Source: Zhongshania aliphaticivorans
GTDB taxonomy: Bacteria; Pseudomonadota; Gammaproteobacteria; Pseudomonadales; Spongiibacteraceae
Assembly: GCF_001586255.1 (NCBI RefSeq)
Contig: NZ_CP014544.1
Location: forward strand, 1,457,501-1,521,500
Length of the DNA stretch: 64,000 nt
Direction of reading: 5' to 3'
The notes below the pieces were generated by a model that had not been told where the DNA came from, did no database searches, and saw nothing but the letters and a program-made list of their open reading frames with translations. A program made the position numbers and the translations under genes. Positions 19,044 through 28,520 of the stretch are shown here, in pieces (the stretch's first letter is position 1; every line of letters starts with the position of its first letter).

Positions 19044-22000
19044 CCCGCATAAGATGATCGTGGCTTTCAATACTGAACGCCACGACATGAATCACCGGCG
19101 TAGCATGGCCCGCCGCGGCTTTTTGTACGCAACCTTTCACAATCAGCACTTGGTCTTGCAATAAGGCTTTTTTATAGTGTTCTTGTACCGCTGGCCACAC
19201 AATAAGATTGCTGTTGCCGGTTTCGTCTTCGAGTGTCACAAACATTACCCCCGAGGCGCTGCCCGGTCGCTGTCGACAGCTGACTAAACCGCTAATGCGA
19301 ATAAACCGGCCGTTATCGATATTTTTTAAGTCCTCTGCGCGGGCACAGTTTGCAAACAGCTTGTGGGCGCGTAGCAATGCCAAGGGATGGCGTCGCAGAC
19401 TGAGGCCGGTATGGCGGTAGTCGCTGAGTACTTCCTCGGTTTCCACGGGGGGCTTAAGCCGAAGAGTCTCATTTTGTGCGGGGTGTAAATTGCCTAGGGG
19501 CGCAGGGGCCTGCCACGCGCTGATTTCCCACAGGCTTTGATAGCGGTGCAAATTAAAACAGTGGAAGGCGTCGGCCTGCACCAGTTGTTGCCAGTACTGC
19601 TTGGCGATGGTAAATCGGGTGCAAAAATCGTCAATGCTGTGGAATAAGGCATCCTGCCGTATTTGGCAAAGCAGCTCGGCACTGCGCTTGGGTAAACCTT
19701 TAATGAGGCGTAGGCCGAGGCGCAGGGCGGGGGTGGTAGAATCCCCCTCAAGGCGATGATCCCAGTCACTGTGATTAATGCAAATGGGTCGTACTTCAAT
19801 GCCGTGGCGGCTGGCGTCTTGTATTAATTGCGAGGGCGAGTAAAAGCCCATGGGCTGGCTGTTTAATAAGCCGCAATAGAAGGCTGCTGGGTAGTGGCAC
19901 TTAAGCCACGCCGAGGCGTAGGCCAATAAAGCAAAGCTGGCAGAGTGGGACTCGGGAAAACCATAAGCGCCAAAGCCTTTCATTTGGCTGAACAGGCGCT
20001 CGGCAAAATCTTCGCTATAGCCGCGCTCGCGCATACCGTCGACTAGCTTGCTGCGGAATTTGACTAAGTCACCGTTTTTACCCCAGCTCGCCATCGCTCT
20101 GCGTAGTTGGTCGGCTTCGCCGCCGCTAAAGCCAGCGGCAACCATGGCGAGCTGAATAACCTGCTCTTGAAAAACCGGCACGCCGAGGGTGCGTTTTAAT
20201 ACTCGGGCAATGGCGTCGTTTTCATATTCGGCTTTTTCTAAGCCCTGCCGTCGCTGTAAAAACGGATGCACCATACCGCCTTGAATAGGGCCGGGCCTGA
20301 CAATGGCGATTTGAATAACGAGATCGTAAAAAGTGCGGGGTTGCAGCCTTGGCAACATGGTCATTTGCGCACGGGATTCAATTTGAAAGACCCCGACGCT
20401 GTCGGCGGTGCAGAGCATTTGATAGGTGGCGGGGTCTTCAGCGGGTATATCGCTGAGTTGCTGAACGCTGCCGCCAGCGGCGCTGATATAACTGAGGCTT
20501 TTGCGCAGGGCGCTGAGCATGCCTAGCGCGAGCACATCAATTTTCATCATGCCTAGCGCTTCTAGGTCTTCTTTATCCCACTGAATAATGGTGCGCTCGG
20601 GCATGGCCGCGTTTTCAATGGGTACCAAACTGGCGATGGGGTCGCGGGTAATAACAAAGCCGCCAACGTGCTGGGATAAATGCCGAGGGAAACCCAAAAT
20701 TTCATTGAGCAAACTCATAAATTGCTGGACTGGCAGGCTGCTAGTCTCGAATTGACTTTCTTCTAAGCGCTGAATAAAAGTGCTTTTATCGTCCCACCAG
20801 GCCATATTGCCAGACAGCTTTTGCAGCAGGTAGTCGTCTAAACCCAGGGCTTTGCCCACATCTCGCACAGCACTGCGTCGCCGGTAGCTGATAATGGTGG
20901 CGGCAAGGGCGGCGTGTTGACGGCCGTATTTTTTATAAATGTATTGAATCACCTCTTCCCTGCGCTCGTGTTCAAAATCGACATCGATGTCGGGTGGTTC
21001 GTCGCGTTCGCGGGAAATAAAACGTTCAAATAATAACTGCCCTCGGGATGGGTCGACCTCGGTAATAAATAAGCAGTAACACACTGCAGAATTGGCGGCG
21101 GAACCTCTGCCCTGGCAGAGAATGCCTTGGTTGCGGGCAAACTGAATAATGTCGTAAACCGTTAAAAAATAATGCTCGTACTTTAATTCGGCAATTAAGC
21201 TTAGCTCTTTTTCGAGTAGGCTTTTAACCAGTTCCGGTATGCCTGTTGGCCAGCGCCGCTGGGCGCCATGCAAGGTGATCTCCCGCAGAAATTCGCCTGC
21301 GTTTTTGTTCATGGGCACCACTTCATTGGGGTATTGGTAGCGCAGCTCTGCCAGACTAAAAGTGCAGCGCTCGGCAACGGCGACGCTTTCTTTGAGTAAG
21401 TCGGCGGGGTAGTCGCGCTGCAGCAGTGACAGTGGTTTAAGGTAGCGTTCGCTATTGGCCTGTACTTGGCTGCCAAGGGCTTGCACCGAGGTATTAAGGC
21501 GAATCGCACTGAGTATGTCTTGTAAGGGCTTACGCTGGCGGCAGTGCATATGCACATTGCCACAGGCGATCATATTAATGTCGTGGTGGCGAGCAATTTG
21601 GTAGCGTTTAAAATAGTAGGGTTCAGATTGCTGCTGGCCGTGAAAGCTAACGCCGAGCCAGAGCCGATCGTTAAAATATTTTTTCAACTCGCTAGCGTGG
21701 CTCTCCGTTTCATCGGGATTAATCCAAATCGCTAAACAGTGCTGACTATAGCGGCGGACATCGCTTAAGTTTAATTGGTAGTTGCCTTTGCTGCTGTGCA
21801 GGCGGGCGCGGCTGATCAGGGAACACAGCTCGGTATAGGCCTGTCGTGTCGGCGCGAGTAAGGCCAGATGAATACCTTCATCGAGTATAAATTCGGCGCC
21901 ACAAATGAGTTTAATATTGTGTTCTTTACTGGCGCGGTAAGCCCGCACTATGCCAGACAGTGAACATTCGTCGGTAATCGCAATCGCGCTATAGCCCAGT

Positions 22001-22113
22001 TCAGCGGCGGTAGCGACTAGTTCTTGAGGGTGGGAGGCGCCCCGCAAAAAACTGAAATTGCTCAGACAGTGAAGCTCGGCGTAAGACGCGGGTGCAGGTT
22101 TTATCTTAGGCAT
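19015..22113 (-). CDS. dnaE2: DnaE2 (ImuC) error-prone DNA polymerase
   Basis: This 1032-residue C-family polymerase alpha subunit matches the error-prone DnaE2 class in length and context. The N-terminal PHP domain opens with YAELHCLSNFSFLRGASHP, and the polymerase acidic motif PDIDVDFEHERREEV is intact. It performs damage-induced translesion synthesis together with ImuB and ImuA. It is the last gene of the cassette, 4 bp after imuB, and shares the LexA-controlled promoter upstream of imuA. Confidence 0.93.
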   Translation of the reverse strand: MPKIKPAPASYAELHCLSNFSFLRGASHPQELVATAAELGYSAIAITDECSLSGIVRAYRASKEHNIKLICGAEFILDEGIHLALLAPTRQAYTELCSLISRARLHSSKGNYQLNLSDVRRYSQHCLAIWINPDETESHASELKKYFNDRLWLGVSFHGQQQSEPYYFKRYQIARHHDINMIACGNVHMHCRQRKPLQDILSAIRLNTSVQALGSQVQANSERYLKPLSLLQRDYPADLLKESVAVAERCTFSLAELRYQYPNEVVPMNKNAGEFLREITLHGAQRRWPTGIPELVKSLLEKELSLIAELKYEHYFLTVYDIIQFARNQGILCQGRGSAANSAVCYCLFITEVDPSRGQLLFERFISRERDEPPDIDVDFEHERREEVIQYIYKKYGRQHAALAATIISYRRRSAVRDVGKALGLDDYLLQKLSGNMAWWDDKSTFIQRLEESQFETSSLPVQQFMSLLNEILGFPRHLSQHVGGFVITRDPIASLVPIENAAMPERTIIQWDKEDLEALGMMKIDVLALGMLSALRKSLSYISAAGGSVQQLSDIPAEDPATYQMLCTADSVGVFQIESRAQMTMLPRLQPRTFYDLVIQIAIVRPGPIQGGMVHPFLQRRQGLEKAEYENDAIARVLKRTLGVPVFQEQVIQLAMVAAGFSGGEADQLRRAMASWGKNGDLVKFRSKLVDGMRERGYSEDFAERLFSQMKGFGAYGFPESHSASFALLAYASAWLKCHYPAAFYCGLLNSQPMGFYSPSQLIQDASRHGIEVRPICINHSDWDHRLEGDSTTPALRLGLRLIKGLPKRSAELLCQIRQDALFHSIDDFCTRFTIAKQYWQQLVQADAFHCFNLHRYQSLWEISAWQAPAPLGNLHPAQNETLRLKPPVETEEVLSDYRHTGLSLRRHPLALLRAHKLFANCARAEDLKNIDNGRFIRISGLVSCRQRPGSASGVMFVTLEDETGNSNLIVWPAVQEHYKKALLQDQVLIVKGCVQKAAAGHATPVIHVVAFSIESHDHLMRVDAASHDFH

Positions 22114-22117
22114 AGGG

Positions 22118-23602
22118 TTAACCGAAAAAACCGTGCAGATACCAGCGCCGATTCAGACAGTCTTTAAACACCCAGCACAGGGCGCCGTGTTGGTGACGGG
22201 CAATATAGTAGTCGCGGGTTTGACGCTGCAGCCACCACTGGCCGTCGAAGCGCTCCGGGCCTTGTAATAAATGCAGCTCGCCCTGCCAAAATAAGCCTTC
22301 GGCAGTTTCGCTAATGGCCTCGGGGGGGTGGCAGAGCCAGTTTGGCCGAAGTAAGTTTGTGGCGTTTGGCGCTGTAGCTTGGGCTTGTAGTTTGTTGTGG
22401 CTAGGCGTTTGCGTCGCTGTGTGAGCGTCGCGAAGTACCCAGTTTAATTCCGGGAGGTGGGCGTCCTGTAAGGAAAATTGATGGCAGCGCTGGGAGCCTA
22501 GTCTAAGCTTTAGCTTGTCTAATACTTGCGCCGCCTTTTCCTGTTGTTTATTGCTATTTGCAGCATCAAATAACTGCTCGCAGTGTTGCTCGTTGCCAAT
22601 AAATTGCTCGCAGCGCAGGCTTAGTGTTTCTACCGCACCCTGCAAACTGAGGGGTTCTAAGCGTAGCATCACCAATTCAATGAGACTGCGACGATCAAAA
22701 TGGCGCTGGCTCAGGTCCAAAGACCAAGCCTCCTTGCTGCCATCTAAATAGTGGAACTCCCATTGCAAATCGCGATTTAGACATTGGCGCAGACGCAGAT
22801 AGTGTTCCAACTCACTGAGTAAAGCTGAAACAGGAAAGCGCAGCTGCTGCTTGCTGTGCAGGCCGCCGTCAAAATGACGCTGGGCATTGAATGTATCAGG
22901 GGGGGCAAACTTGGGCCGAATATCGCTCTGTTCGCCTTGCAATTTAGCGAGCACAGTGACGATGTCTTTGCCAAAGCGGCGCTCAAGTTCAGCGCGGGGT
23001 AGGGCTTGGATATTACCGAGCGTGTGCATGCCCATTTCCCGCAAGGTATTCAGGGTTTTGGGCACGAGTGGTACAAGATCGATGGGTAATGCCTGCAGGG
23101 CATTCTGTAATGCTTCTTGGTGAAGCTGGCCAGCGGCACTCACTAACTTGGCTGGGCTGATGTTTTGGTGGCTGAGCAACTCCGCCGCTAGTGGCGTGTG
23201 GGCAATGCCCAGTTGTACGCTAAGCCCCCGGCGCCGAAAGGCGCTAATGAATTTGCGATAGAGTCGCGCCAGGTTTTTAAACAAGCGTAATGACGCACTC
23301 AATTCCAGTAGCACCGCATTGGGCGGAGAAAGGCAGACATCGCCACTGAAGCGGTAAGCCCAGAGCGCAATATTTTCTAAACACTGTTGCTCGGCCTGTA
23401 CGTCGCGAGGACGAAGTTCGAGGGCGCTACATAAACTCATTGCACTCGCGACCGACATGCCGGCAGCGATTCCCGCCTGTTGGGCGGCGACATTCGCCAT
23501 GACGATAATATTATTATGGCTTAATGCCAGCATGCCAGCCGAGTGCTTTGCGCCGAGGGCGTCGAGTGGCAGCGCTGGCAGCCGCAGGCATAACCACAGC
23601 AT
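22118..23602 (-). CDS. imuB: ImuB, Y-family polymerase-like mutagenesis factor
   Basis: This 494-residue protein of the DinB/UmuC-like fold begins MLWLCLRLPALPLDALG. ImuB proteins act as non-catalytic hubs linking DnaE2 to the beta clamp. Its ATG overlaps the imuA stop (TAATG), so the pair is translationally coupled, and dnaE2 follows after 4 bp. Identification is by this conserved gene order and the N-terminal sequence. Confidence 0.9.
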   Translation of the reverse strand: MLWLCLRLPALPLDALGAKHSAGMLALSHNNIIVMANVAAQQAGIAAGMSVASAMSLCSALELRPRDVQAEQQCLENIALWAYRFSGDVCLSPPNAVLLELSASLRLFKNLARLYRKFISAFRRRGLSVQLGIAHTPLAAELLSHQNISPAKLVSAAGQLHQEALQNALQALPIDLVPLVPKTLNTLREMGMHTLGNIQALPRAELERRFGKDIVTVLAKLQGEQSDIRPKFAPPDTFNAQRHFDGGLHSKQQLRFPVSALLSELEHYLRLRQCLNRDLQWEFHYLDGSKEAWSLDLSQRHFDRRSLIELVMLRLEPLSLQGAVETLSLRCEQFIGNEQHCEQLFDAANSNKQQEKAAQVLDKLKLRLGSQRCHQFSLQDAHLPELNWVLRDAHTATQTPSHNKLQAQATAPNATNLLRPNWLCHPPEAISETAEGLFWQGELHLLQGPERFDGQWWLQRQTRDYYIARHQHGALCWVFKDCLNRRWYLHGFFG

Positions 23603-24423
23603 TAGTGGGACGGCTCGTTGCTGCCAGTCTTGATGACGTTGACAACGCTGTCCTGCCGCGTTGCGCTGGCGAATATACCAGTATTGGCCAGGACGCTAAT
23701 TTTGCGCAGGGCTTGGGGGTGAGATTGTGTTTTGGCGACCGATGCGCTGCTATAGACTGGCCACGTCACTGCGGCACTTTGCTGTAAATAAAGGGCGGCG
23801 GGGCGAGCTAATTGCAGTTGCTGCCCAGCATGACCGCCTTGCTGTTTAATGATATTAATCTGTAGAGATTGCTTTGCTGCGCTCAAATTTAAGCGCAGGG
23901 GGGCGGGGGATATCTGCTGGGCTAAGCTCGCCGGGCGAAAATGAAGATGCCAGCACAGGCCCTCGAGGGCGGCTATGTGCAGGCGACGTAGCTGCCTATC
24001 ATTTAGGTTCGGTTCATTAAACCAGCTTAATACCGCACTATACGCGCCGCTGCGCAGCAACTCTTCTGCGGCCCAAAGCTGATCTGCTAAGGTTTTTGGT
24101 CTGACCAAAAGTTGCTTGTCCACCGCCAAGCCCTGCGCGGCCAACGCGGGGGCATGGGGTAAATAGGGTGGGTTTAACCACGCCATTGGCCGGTCTGCCA
24201 GATGTTCGCGGAGGGCTGGCAGTAAAAACCACAGCTCACCAATCCCGTATTCCCCCAATAACTCAGTAGAACCGCTGCGGGGCCAGCCGCCGGTGTGCAG
24301 GGCGTTATCTAAGGTGCTAAACCCTGTGCTCAGGCGATCGCTAGCCGCCACTGAACTGCGGAGTTGCTGGCCTCGCCAGAGCTTGCGCTCATCGAGTAAT
24401 TGATTGAGAGAGTGATTTTTCAT
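23602..24423 (-). CDS. imuA: ImuA, SOS mutagenesis protein
   Basis: This 273-residue protein is the RecA/SulA-like first member of the imuA-imuB-dnaE2 cassette. I choose ATG 24423 over an in-frame TTG at 24435. The segment SDRLSTGFSTLDNALHTGGWPRSGSTEL is the typical ImuA N-terminal region preceding a RecA-like core, and can be seen at about residues 28-55. A perfect LexA box lies 33 bp upstream, so the cassette should be induced by DNA damage. Confidence 0.9.
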   Translation of the reverse strand: MKNHSLNQLLDERKLWRGQQLRSSVAASDRLSTGFSTLDNALHTGGWPRSGSTELLGEYGIGELWFLLPALREHLADRPMAWLNPPYLPHAPALAAQGLAVDKQLLVRPKTLADQLWAAEELLRSGAYSAVLSWFNEPNLNDRQLRRLHIAALEGLCWHLHFRPASLAQQISPAPLRLNLSAAKQSLQINIIKQQGGHAGQQLQLARPAALYLQQSAAVTWPVYSSASVAKTQSHPQALRKISVLANTGIFASATRQDSVVNVIKTGSNEPSH

Positions 24424-24455
24424 TGCATTGCACAAACTACATTAGCGGGTATTAG

Positions 24456-24471
24456 CTGTATGTATATACAG
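24456..24471. promoter_or_regulatory. LexA (SOS) box upstream of imuA
   Basis: CTGTATGTATATACAG matches CTGT-N8-ACAG perfectly and has an AT-rich alternating centre, as in strong SOS operators. It sits 33 bp upstream of the imuA ATG and should repress the cassette until LexA is cleaved. Confidence 0.9.
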
Positions 24472-24649
24472 TATATTATATGGCGTGAATGTCAATGTTG
24501 GATGAGGCGATGAAAGCGGCTGGCCTTATAGCTTTAGTTATGTGGGTATTTGTTGCTGGTGTGTTATCTATGTTATGTCGATGAGCTTCGGGTGGTTTAT
24601 CATGCTTGAGACGCGTCTATTTTAGGTTGATGAATATGATATTTTCTTC

Positions 24650-26185
24650 TTGCTCGGCTTTTTCATTTCTCGTAAAAGCACGGGCATTCACTTTGCGGAG
24701 TGGCCGGTGTTAGGTAATCTTCGGTTTGCTTTGGTCGACCTTGAAACCACTGGCGGGCAGGCCAAGCAAGATCACATCATGGAAGCTGCGGTTCGCGTTG
24801 TTGGCGGCGATATTGATCTGGAATGGCAGTCTTTAATCGACCCTCTTTGTTCGGTGCCTTCATTTATCCAAGGTCTTACCGGTATAAGTAACGGTATGTT
24901 ACGGGGCAAACCACGATTTTCTGACGTGCAGGAAGCCCTGTGGTCGTATTTAGATGGTGCCATTTTAGTTGCCCATAATGCCCGCTTTGATGCGGGGTTT
25001 TTACGCGCTAATTTTGCGCGTTATGGCCGCGACTACCAGCCACGTGTTTTATGTACGCTGAAATTGGCGCGTACCTTGTACCCCGATTGGCCAAAGCACG
25101 GTTTGGAGGCAATCTGTGCGCGGATTGGTTTTTACTCAGAGGTGCATCACCGGGCTATGGCCGACGTAGATGCGATGAAAGCTTTTCTCGACTACGCCCG
25201 CATCGATAAAGGCGAAGCCGTTTTTAATTTTGAAGTTGGCTTGCTGTTGGGCTTGCCGGTGTTGCCGCCGTCTATTCGTCAGGCTGATATTGATGCGATT
25301 CCTCGTGAGCCAGGTGTTTATCGGTTATTGGGTGAGGCGGGGGAGTTGCTGTATCTGGGTAGCGCTCGGTCTTTGCAGGAACAGGTACTTTCTCATTTTG
25401 AAAACGCCACAGGGGACAGTAAAGCGGCAAAATTGTTGCGCCGAGTAGACGCTGTTCAGTGGCAGATGCTGGCAGGCGAGTTATCTGCGGGTTTGCATTT
25501 AAGTGTGGCCTTGCGTCAGGAAAAGCCATTGCTGCAGCGTCGCGCTAAGGCCTTGGGTAAGCCCTGCTGTGTGCGCTTTATCATGCAAGACAGTGGCGAG
25601 TTACAACTGCGATTGCGTTCTGGCTTGCCCGCCAATATCGCGCAGACCGGTGAGGCGGTTGGGTTATTTCGCGAGCGTCAACACGCTAAAACCCGTATCA
25701 GAGAGTTGGCGAAAGAACATCAGCTTTGTCTGCGACGTTTGGCGGTGCTTGTTGAGGGGGAGATATGTGAGTGTGGTGCTTGCGTTTTAACTGCAGCGGG
25801 AACCGGTGAGTCGGTAGCAGTAGCGTCGGCGGCTGACTTTGCTGCGCGCGTAAAAGCGGCGTTTGCCGAATATCTGTATACGCCGTGGCCTTTTGCCGAA
25901 CCAGTGTTGATTCATGAGGATAATGGCGCAGGCTTTAGCGAATGTCATTTGGTGTATGACTGGCGGCATTTTGGCAGTTTTCGCTGGAACGCTGAACGTG
26001 GGCAGTTACTTGAATTAAGCGGCTCAGCTGAACCGCTAGACTTGGCTGGGGCGCGGCGTATATGTGAGCAAACCCAAGAGTTTCGCTATGAGCATTACCG
26101 CTTATTGCGTGCCTTTCAGCATGACTTAACGTGGCAGCCATTGTCAGAGTTTACTGCAACAATAGGTGGAGAATACACGGCGTAA
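24650..26185 (+). CDS. DEDDh 3'-5' exonuclease fused to a degenerate GIY-YIG domain
   Basis: This protein of about 511 residues joins an epsilon-like exonuclease to a Cho/UvrC-like GIY-YIG domain. Exonuclease motifs are intact: FALVDLETTG near 26-35, AHNARFDAGFL near 109, and HRAMADVDAM. The GIY-YIG part (from PGVYRLLG near 221) keeps GVY and LYLG. In place of the catalytic Arg it has SLQEQV, and in place of the catalytic Glu LHLS, so it looks nuclease-dead. The C-terminal 180 residues are not recognised. The start is uncertain: there is no in-frame ATG near the exonuclease start, only TTG 24650 or later GTG/TTG codons. Confidence 0.8.
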   Translation: MLGFFISRKSTGIHFAEWPVLGNLRFALVDLETTGGQAKQDHIMEAAVRVVGGDIDLEWQSLIDPLCSVPSFIQGLTGISNGMLRGKPRFSDVQEALWSYLDGAILVAHNARFDAGFLRANFARYGRDYQPRVLCTLKLARTLYPDWPKHGLEAICARIGFYSEVHHRAMADVDAMKAFLDYARIDKGEAVFNFEVGLLLGLPVLPPSIRQADIDAIPREPGVYRLLGEAGELLYLGSARSLQEQVLSHFENATGDSKAAKLLRRVDAVQWQMLAGELSAGLHLSVALRQEKPLLQRRAKALGKPCCVRFIMQDSGELQLRLRSGLPANIAQTGEAVGLFRERQHAKTRIRELAKEHQLCLRRLAVLVEGEICECGACVLTAAGTGESVAVASAADFAARVKAAFAEYLYTPWPFAEPVLIHEDNGAGFSECHLVYDWRHFGSFRWNAERGQLLELSGSAEPLDLAGARRICEQTQEFRYEHYRLLRAFQHDLTWQPLSEFTATIGGEYTA

Positions 26186-26216
26186 ACTCGGCCTCTACCC
26201 CTGCGCGCTAATCAGG

Positions 26217-26222
26217 TATAAT
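26217..26222 (+). promoter_or_regulatory. Putative -10 box for the aminotransferase gene
   Basis: TATAAT followed by a GC-rich CGCCGCC lies 76 bp before ATG 26298. No good -35 hexamer is visible 16-18 bp upstream, so the call rests on the perfect -10 alone. Confidence 0.4.
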
Positions 26223-26297
26223 CGCCGCCAACATAGTGTTCTATTTAATACAGCTGCTTGCGCTTGTGGCGCGGCAGCAGATCAGTGAGATTTTCTT

Positions 26298-27476
26298 ATG
26301 GCCATTTCTTCGTTTCATCCTCCTCTTCGCACGTTGATGGGCCCCGGCCCCTCTGATGTGCATCCGCGTATTCTCGAAGCGCTGGGTCGGCCAACACTGG
26401 GCCATCTCGACCCCTTGTTTGTGGGCATGATGGATGAAACCAAAGAGCTGTTGAAATACGCTTTTCAAACCAAGAATGAATTGACCTTGCCAATTTCTGC
26501 GCCGGGTTCAGCCGGCATGGAAGCCTGTTTTGTTAATTTGCTCGAGCCGGGTGATAAAGCGCTGGTGTGCGTGAACGGCGTATTCGGCAATCGGATGATT
26601 GAGAATGTGACGCGCTGTGGTGCCACTGCGATTCGCCTCGATTTTGCTTGGGGTACGGCTGTTGAACCCGCCGCTGTTGAGGCGGCTTTAAAAGAACATG
26701 GCGATATTAAAGTGCTGGCTTTTGTTCACGCTGAAACGTCTACTGGCGCGTTAAGCGACGCTGAAGCCCTGTGCGGCTTGGCTAAGCAATACGGTTGTTT
26801 GAGCATTGTTGATGCGGTGACCTCAATGGGCGGCGTGCCGCTATTGGTTGATAAGTGGCAGGCTGATGCCGTTTACTCGGGTAGCCAGAAGTGTCTGTCG
26901 TGCACACCGGGCTTGTCGCCGGTGACTTTTAGCCCAGCGGCAGTGGCAGCCATTAAAGCCCGTAAGCACCCAGTGCAAAGCTGGTTTTTAGATATGAATC
27001 TTATTTTGGGCTATTGGGGCGAGGGCGGTAAGCGTGCCTATCACCACACTGCGCCGGTCAATGCCTTATACGGTTTGCATGAGTCTCTGGTTATGCTGCA
27101 AGAAGAGGGCCTAGAGAATGCGTGGCAGCGTCATGCCACCATGCATAGCGCCTTAGCTGCTGGCTTAGAATGCTTGGGTGTTGAGTTTGTCGTGGCTGCG
27201 GAGCAGCGTCTGCCTCAGCTCAATAGCGTTTATATTCCTCAAGGCGTAGATGACGCCGCGACGCGCCAATATTTGTTGGCCAATCACAGCTTGGAGATTG
27301 GTGCCGGTTTGGGCGACCTTGCTGGTAAGGTATGGCGTATTGGTTTGATGGGCTATAGCGCCAAGCCTGAAAATATTCGCTTGCTGTTGTCGGGACTGGC
27401 TGCCGCGATGTTGGCACAAGGTTACGAGTGTGACGCGAGCGCAGCACTTGCCGCTGCTGATGCCGTATTAGCGTAA
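26298..27476 (+). CDS. Class V aminotransferase (alanine/serine-glyoxylate type)
   Basis: This 392-residue PLP enzyme of aminotransferase class V resembles alanine-glyoxylate and serine-glyoxylate aminotransferases. The family opening LMGPGPSDVHPRILEALGRPTLGHLDP is clear, and the PLP Lys198 lies in YSGSQKCLS. It probably transfers an amino group to glyoxylate, linking glycine/serine and glyoxylate metabolism. The exact donor cannot be told from sequence. The gene stands alone between the exonuclease and the HDOD gene, with its own putative -10 box. Confidence 0.88.
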   Translation: MAISSFHPPLRTLMGPGPSDVHPRILEALGRPTLGHLDPLFVGMMDETKELLKYAFQTKNELTLPISAPGSAGMEACFVNLLEPGDKALVCVNGVFGNRMIENVTRCGATAIRLDFAWGTAVEPAAVEAALKEHGDIKVLAFVHAETSTGALSDAEALCGLAKQYGCLSIVDAVTSMGGVPLLVDKWQADAVYSGSQKCLSCTPGLSPVTFSPAAVAAIKARKHPVQSWFLDMNLILGYWGEGGKRAYHHTAPVNALYGLHESLVMLQEEGLENAWQRHATMHSALAAGLECLGVEFVVAAEQRLPQLNSVYIPQGVDDAATRQYLLANHSLEIGAGLGDLAGKVWRIGLMGYSAKPENIRLLLSGLAAAMLAQGYECDASAALAAADAVLA

Positions 27477-27569
27477 ATTTAGTCGCTGCAGAAATCATTG
27501 CAGCGGCAATTTATCTGCTAATCTTTAGGTATCGCAGTTCCCGCTACCTTAAATGATGAGTGTGTCGAC

Positions 27570-28415
27570 GTGAGTTCAAGTACCCCTTTGATTGAGCAAA
27601 TCCGCGCGGATTTGCTGCAGGCGATTGAAAATGATGCCGTTGTACTGCCGACCTTGCCAGAAGTGGCCTTGGAGATCCGCGAGGCAGCCAGCGACCCAGA
27701 CGTCAATATTGCAATGTTGGCCACCATTATTGAAAACGATAGCTCAATAGCGGCGAGAATTTTACGGGTTGCCAATAGTTCTCTACTGCGTGGTTTACAG
27801 CCGATTAACGACGTAAAAGGTGCTATCGGTCGCATTGGCTTGGGTTATACCAGTACCTTGGTGACGACCTTGGCGATGCAGCAAATCTTTCTGTCGACCA
27901 AAGAGTCTTTAAATCAGCGCATGCGCAGCATTTGGGTGCAGAGTACCGATGTTGCGGCGATTTCCTATACCTTGGCGAAATCTCAGCTTCATCTCAAACC
28001 AGAGCTGGCCACACTCGCGGGAATTATTCACCAGATTGGCGCTTTGCCAATATTGTCTTATGCGGTTGGTCGAGGCTTTTTACGGGACCATCCCGAGTTG
28101 CTAGACCAGGCCTTGCTAGAACTGAGTCCAGAAGTGGGGCGCCGAATTCTAGAGGTTTGGGGTTTTGCCCAGGAGTTAATTGTTGTTCCTGAAGGCTGCG
28201 CCGATTTTAGTCGTGATATTGAAAAAGCGGATTATGCCGATATTGTCACCGTAGCAAGATTGCAAACGTATGTCGGTACGCAGCACCCCTTGGCGGAAGT
28301 CGATTGGGCTGAGGTGACCGCATTTGCGCGACTCGGTTTGCCGGTAACACCGGGTGAAAGCGATGAGGCCTATCAGCAGCAGATCGAATTAATGCAGGGC
28401 ATGTTGCGCGACTGA
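27570..28415 (+). CDS. HDOD-domain signalling protein
   Basis: This 281-residue cytoplasmic protein consists essentially of an HDOD domain (about residues 20-215). It begins VVLPTLPEVALEIREAASDPDVNI and contains the IENDSSIAARILRVANSS helix typical of the family. HDOD proteins are HD-related but usually lack phosphohydrolase residues and act in regulation. GTG 27570 is the start because the upstream ATGs at 27553 and 27556 run into a stop in another frame. No catalytic partner domain is fused. Confidence 0.85.
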   Translation: MSSSTPLIEQIRADLLQAIENDAVVLPTLPEVALEIREAASDPDVNIAMLATIIENDSSIAARILRVANSSLLRGLQPINDVKGAIGRIGLGYTSTLVTTLAMQQIFLSTKESLNQRMRSIWVQSTDVAAISYTLAKSQLHLKPELATLAGIIHQIGALPILSYAVGRGFLRDHPELLDQALLELSPEVGRRILEVWGFAQELIVVPEGCADFSRDIEKADYADIVTVARLQTYVGTQHPLAEVDWAEVTAFARLGLPVTPGESDEAYQQQIELMQGMLRD

Positions 28416-28520
28416 CGAAAACCGATCGCGCTGCATGTCAGTTTATTTGATGAGCAGCGCGTCCCCCTCCGATTTATATCCCTTTTAAAGCTCCTAGGTA
28501 AACAATCTGCGCTTGATGGC

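Noticed and set aside
22118-23602. ImuB as an active Y-family polymerase
   Set aside because: In the imuA-imuB-dnaE2 context ImuB is known as a non-catalytic hub; any lack of polymerase residues would be normal for the family and not a novelty.
24630-24710. ATG 24630 as start of the exonuclease gene
   Set aside because: It is in a different frame and reaches a stop before the exonuclease motifs.
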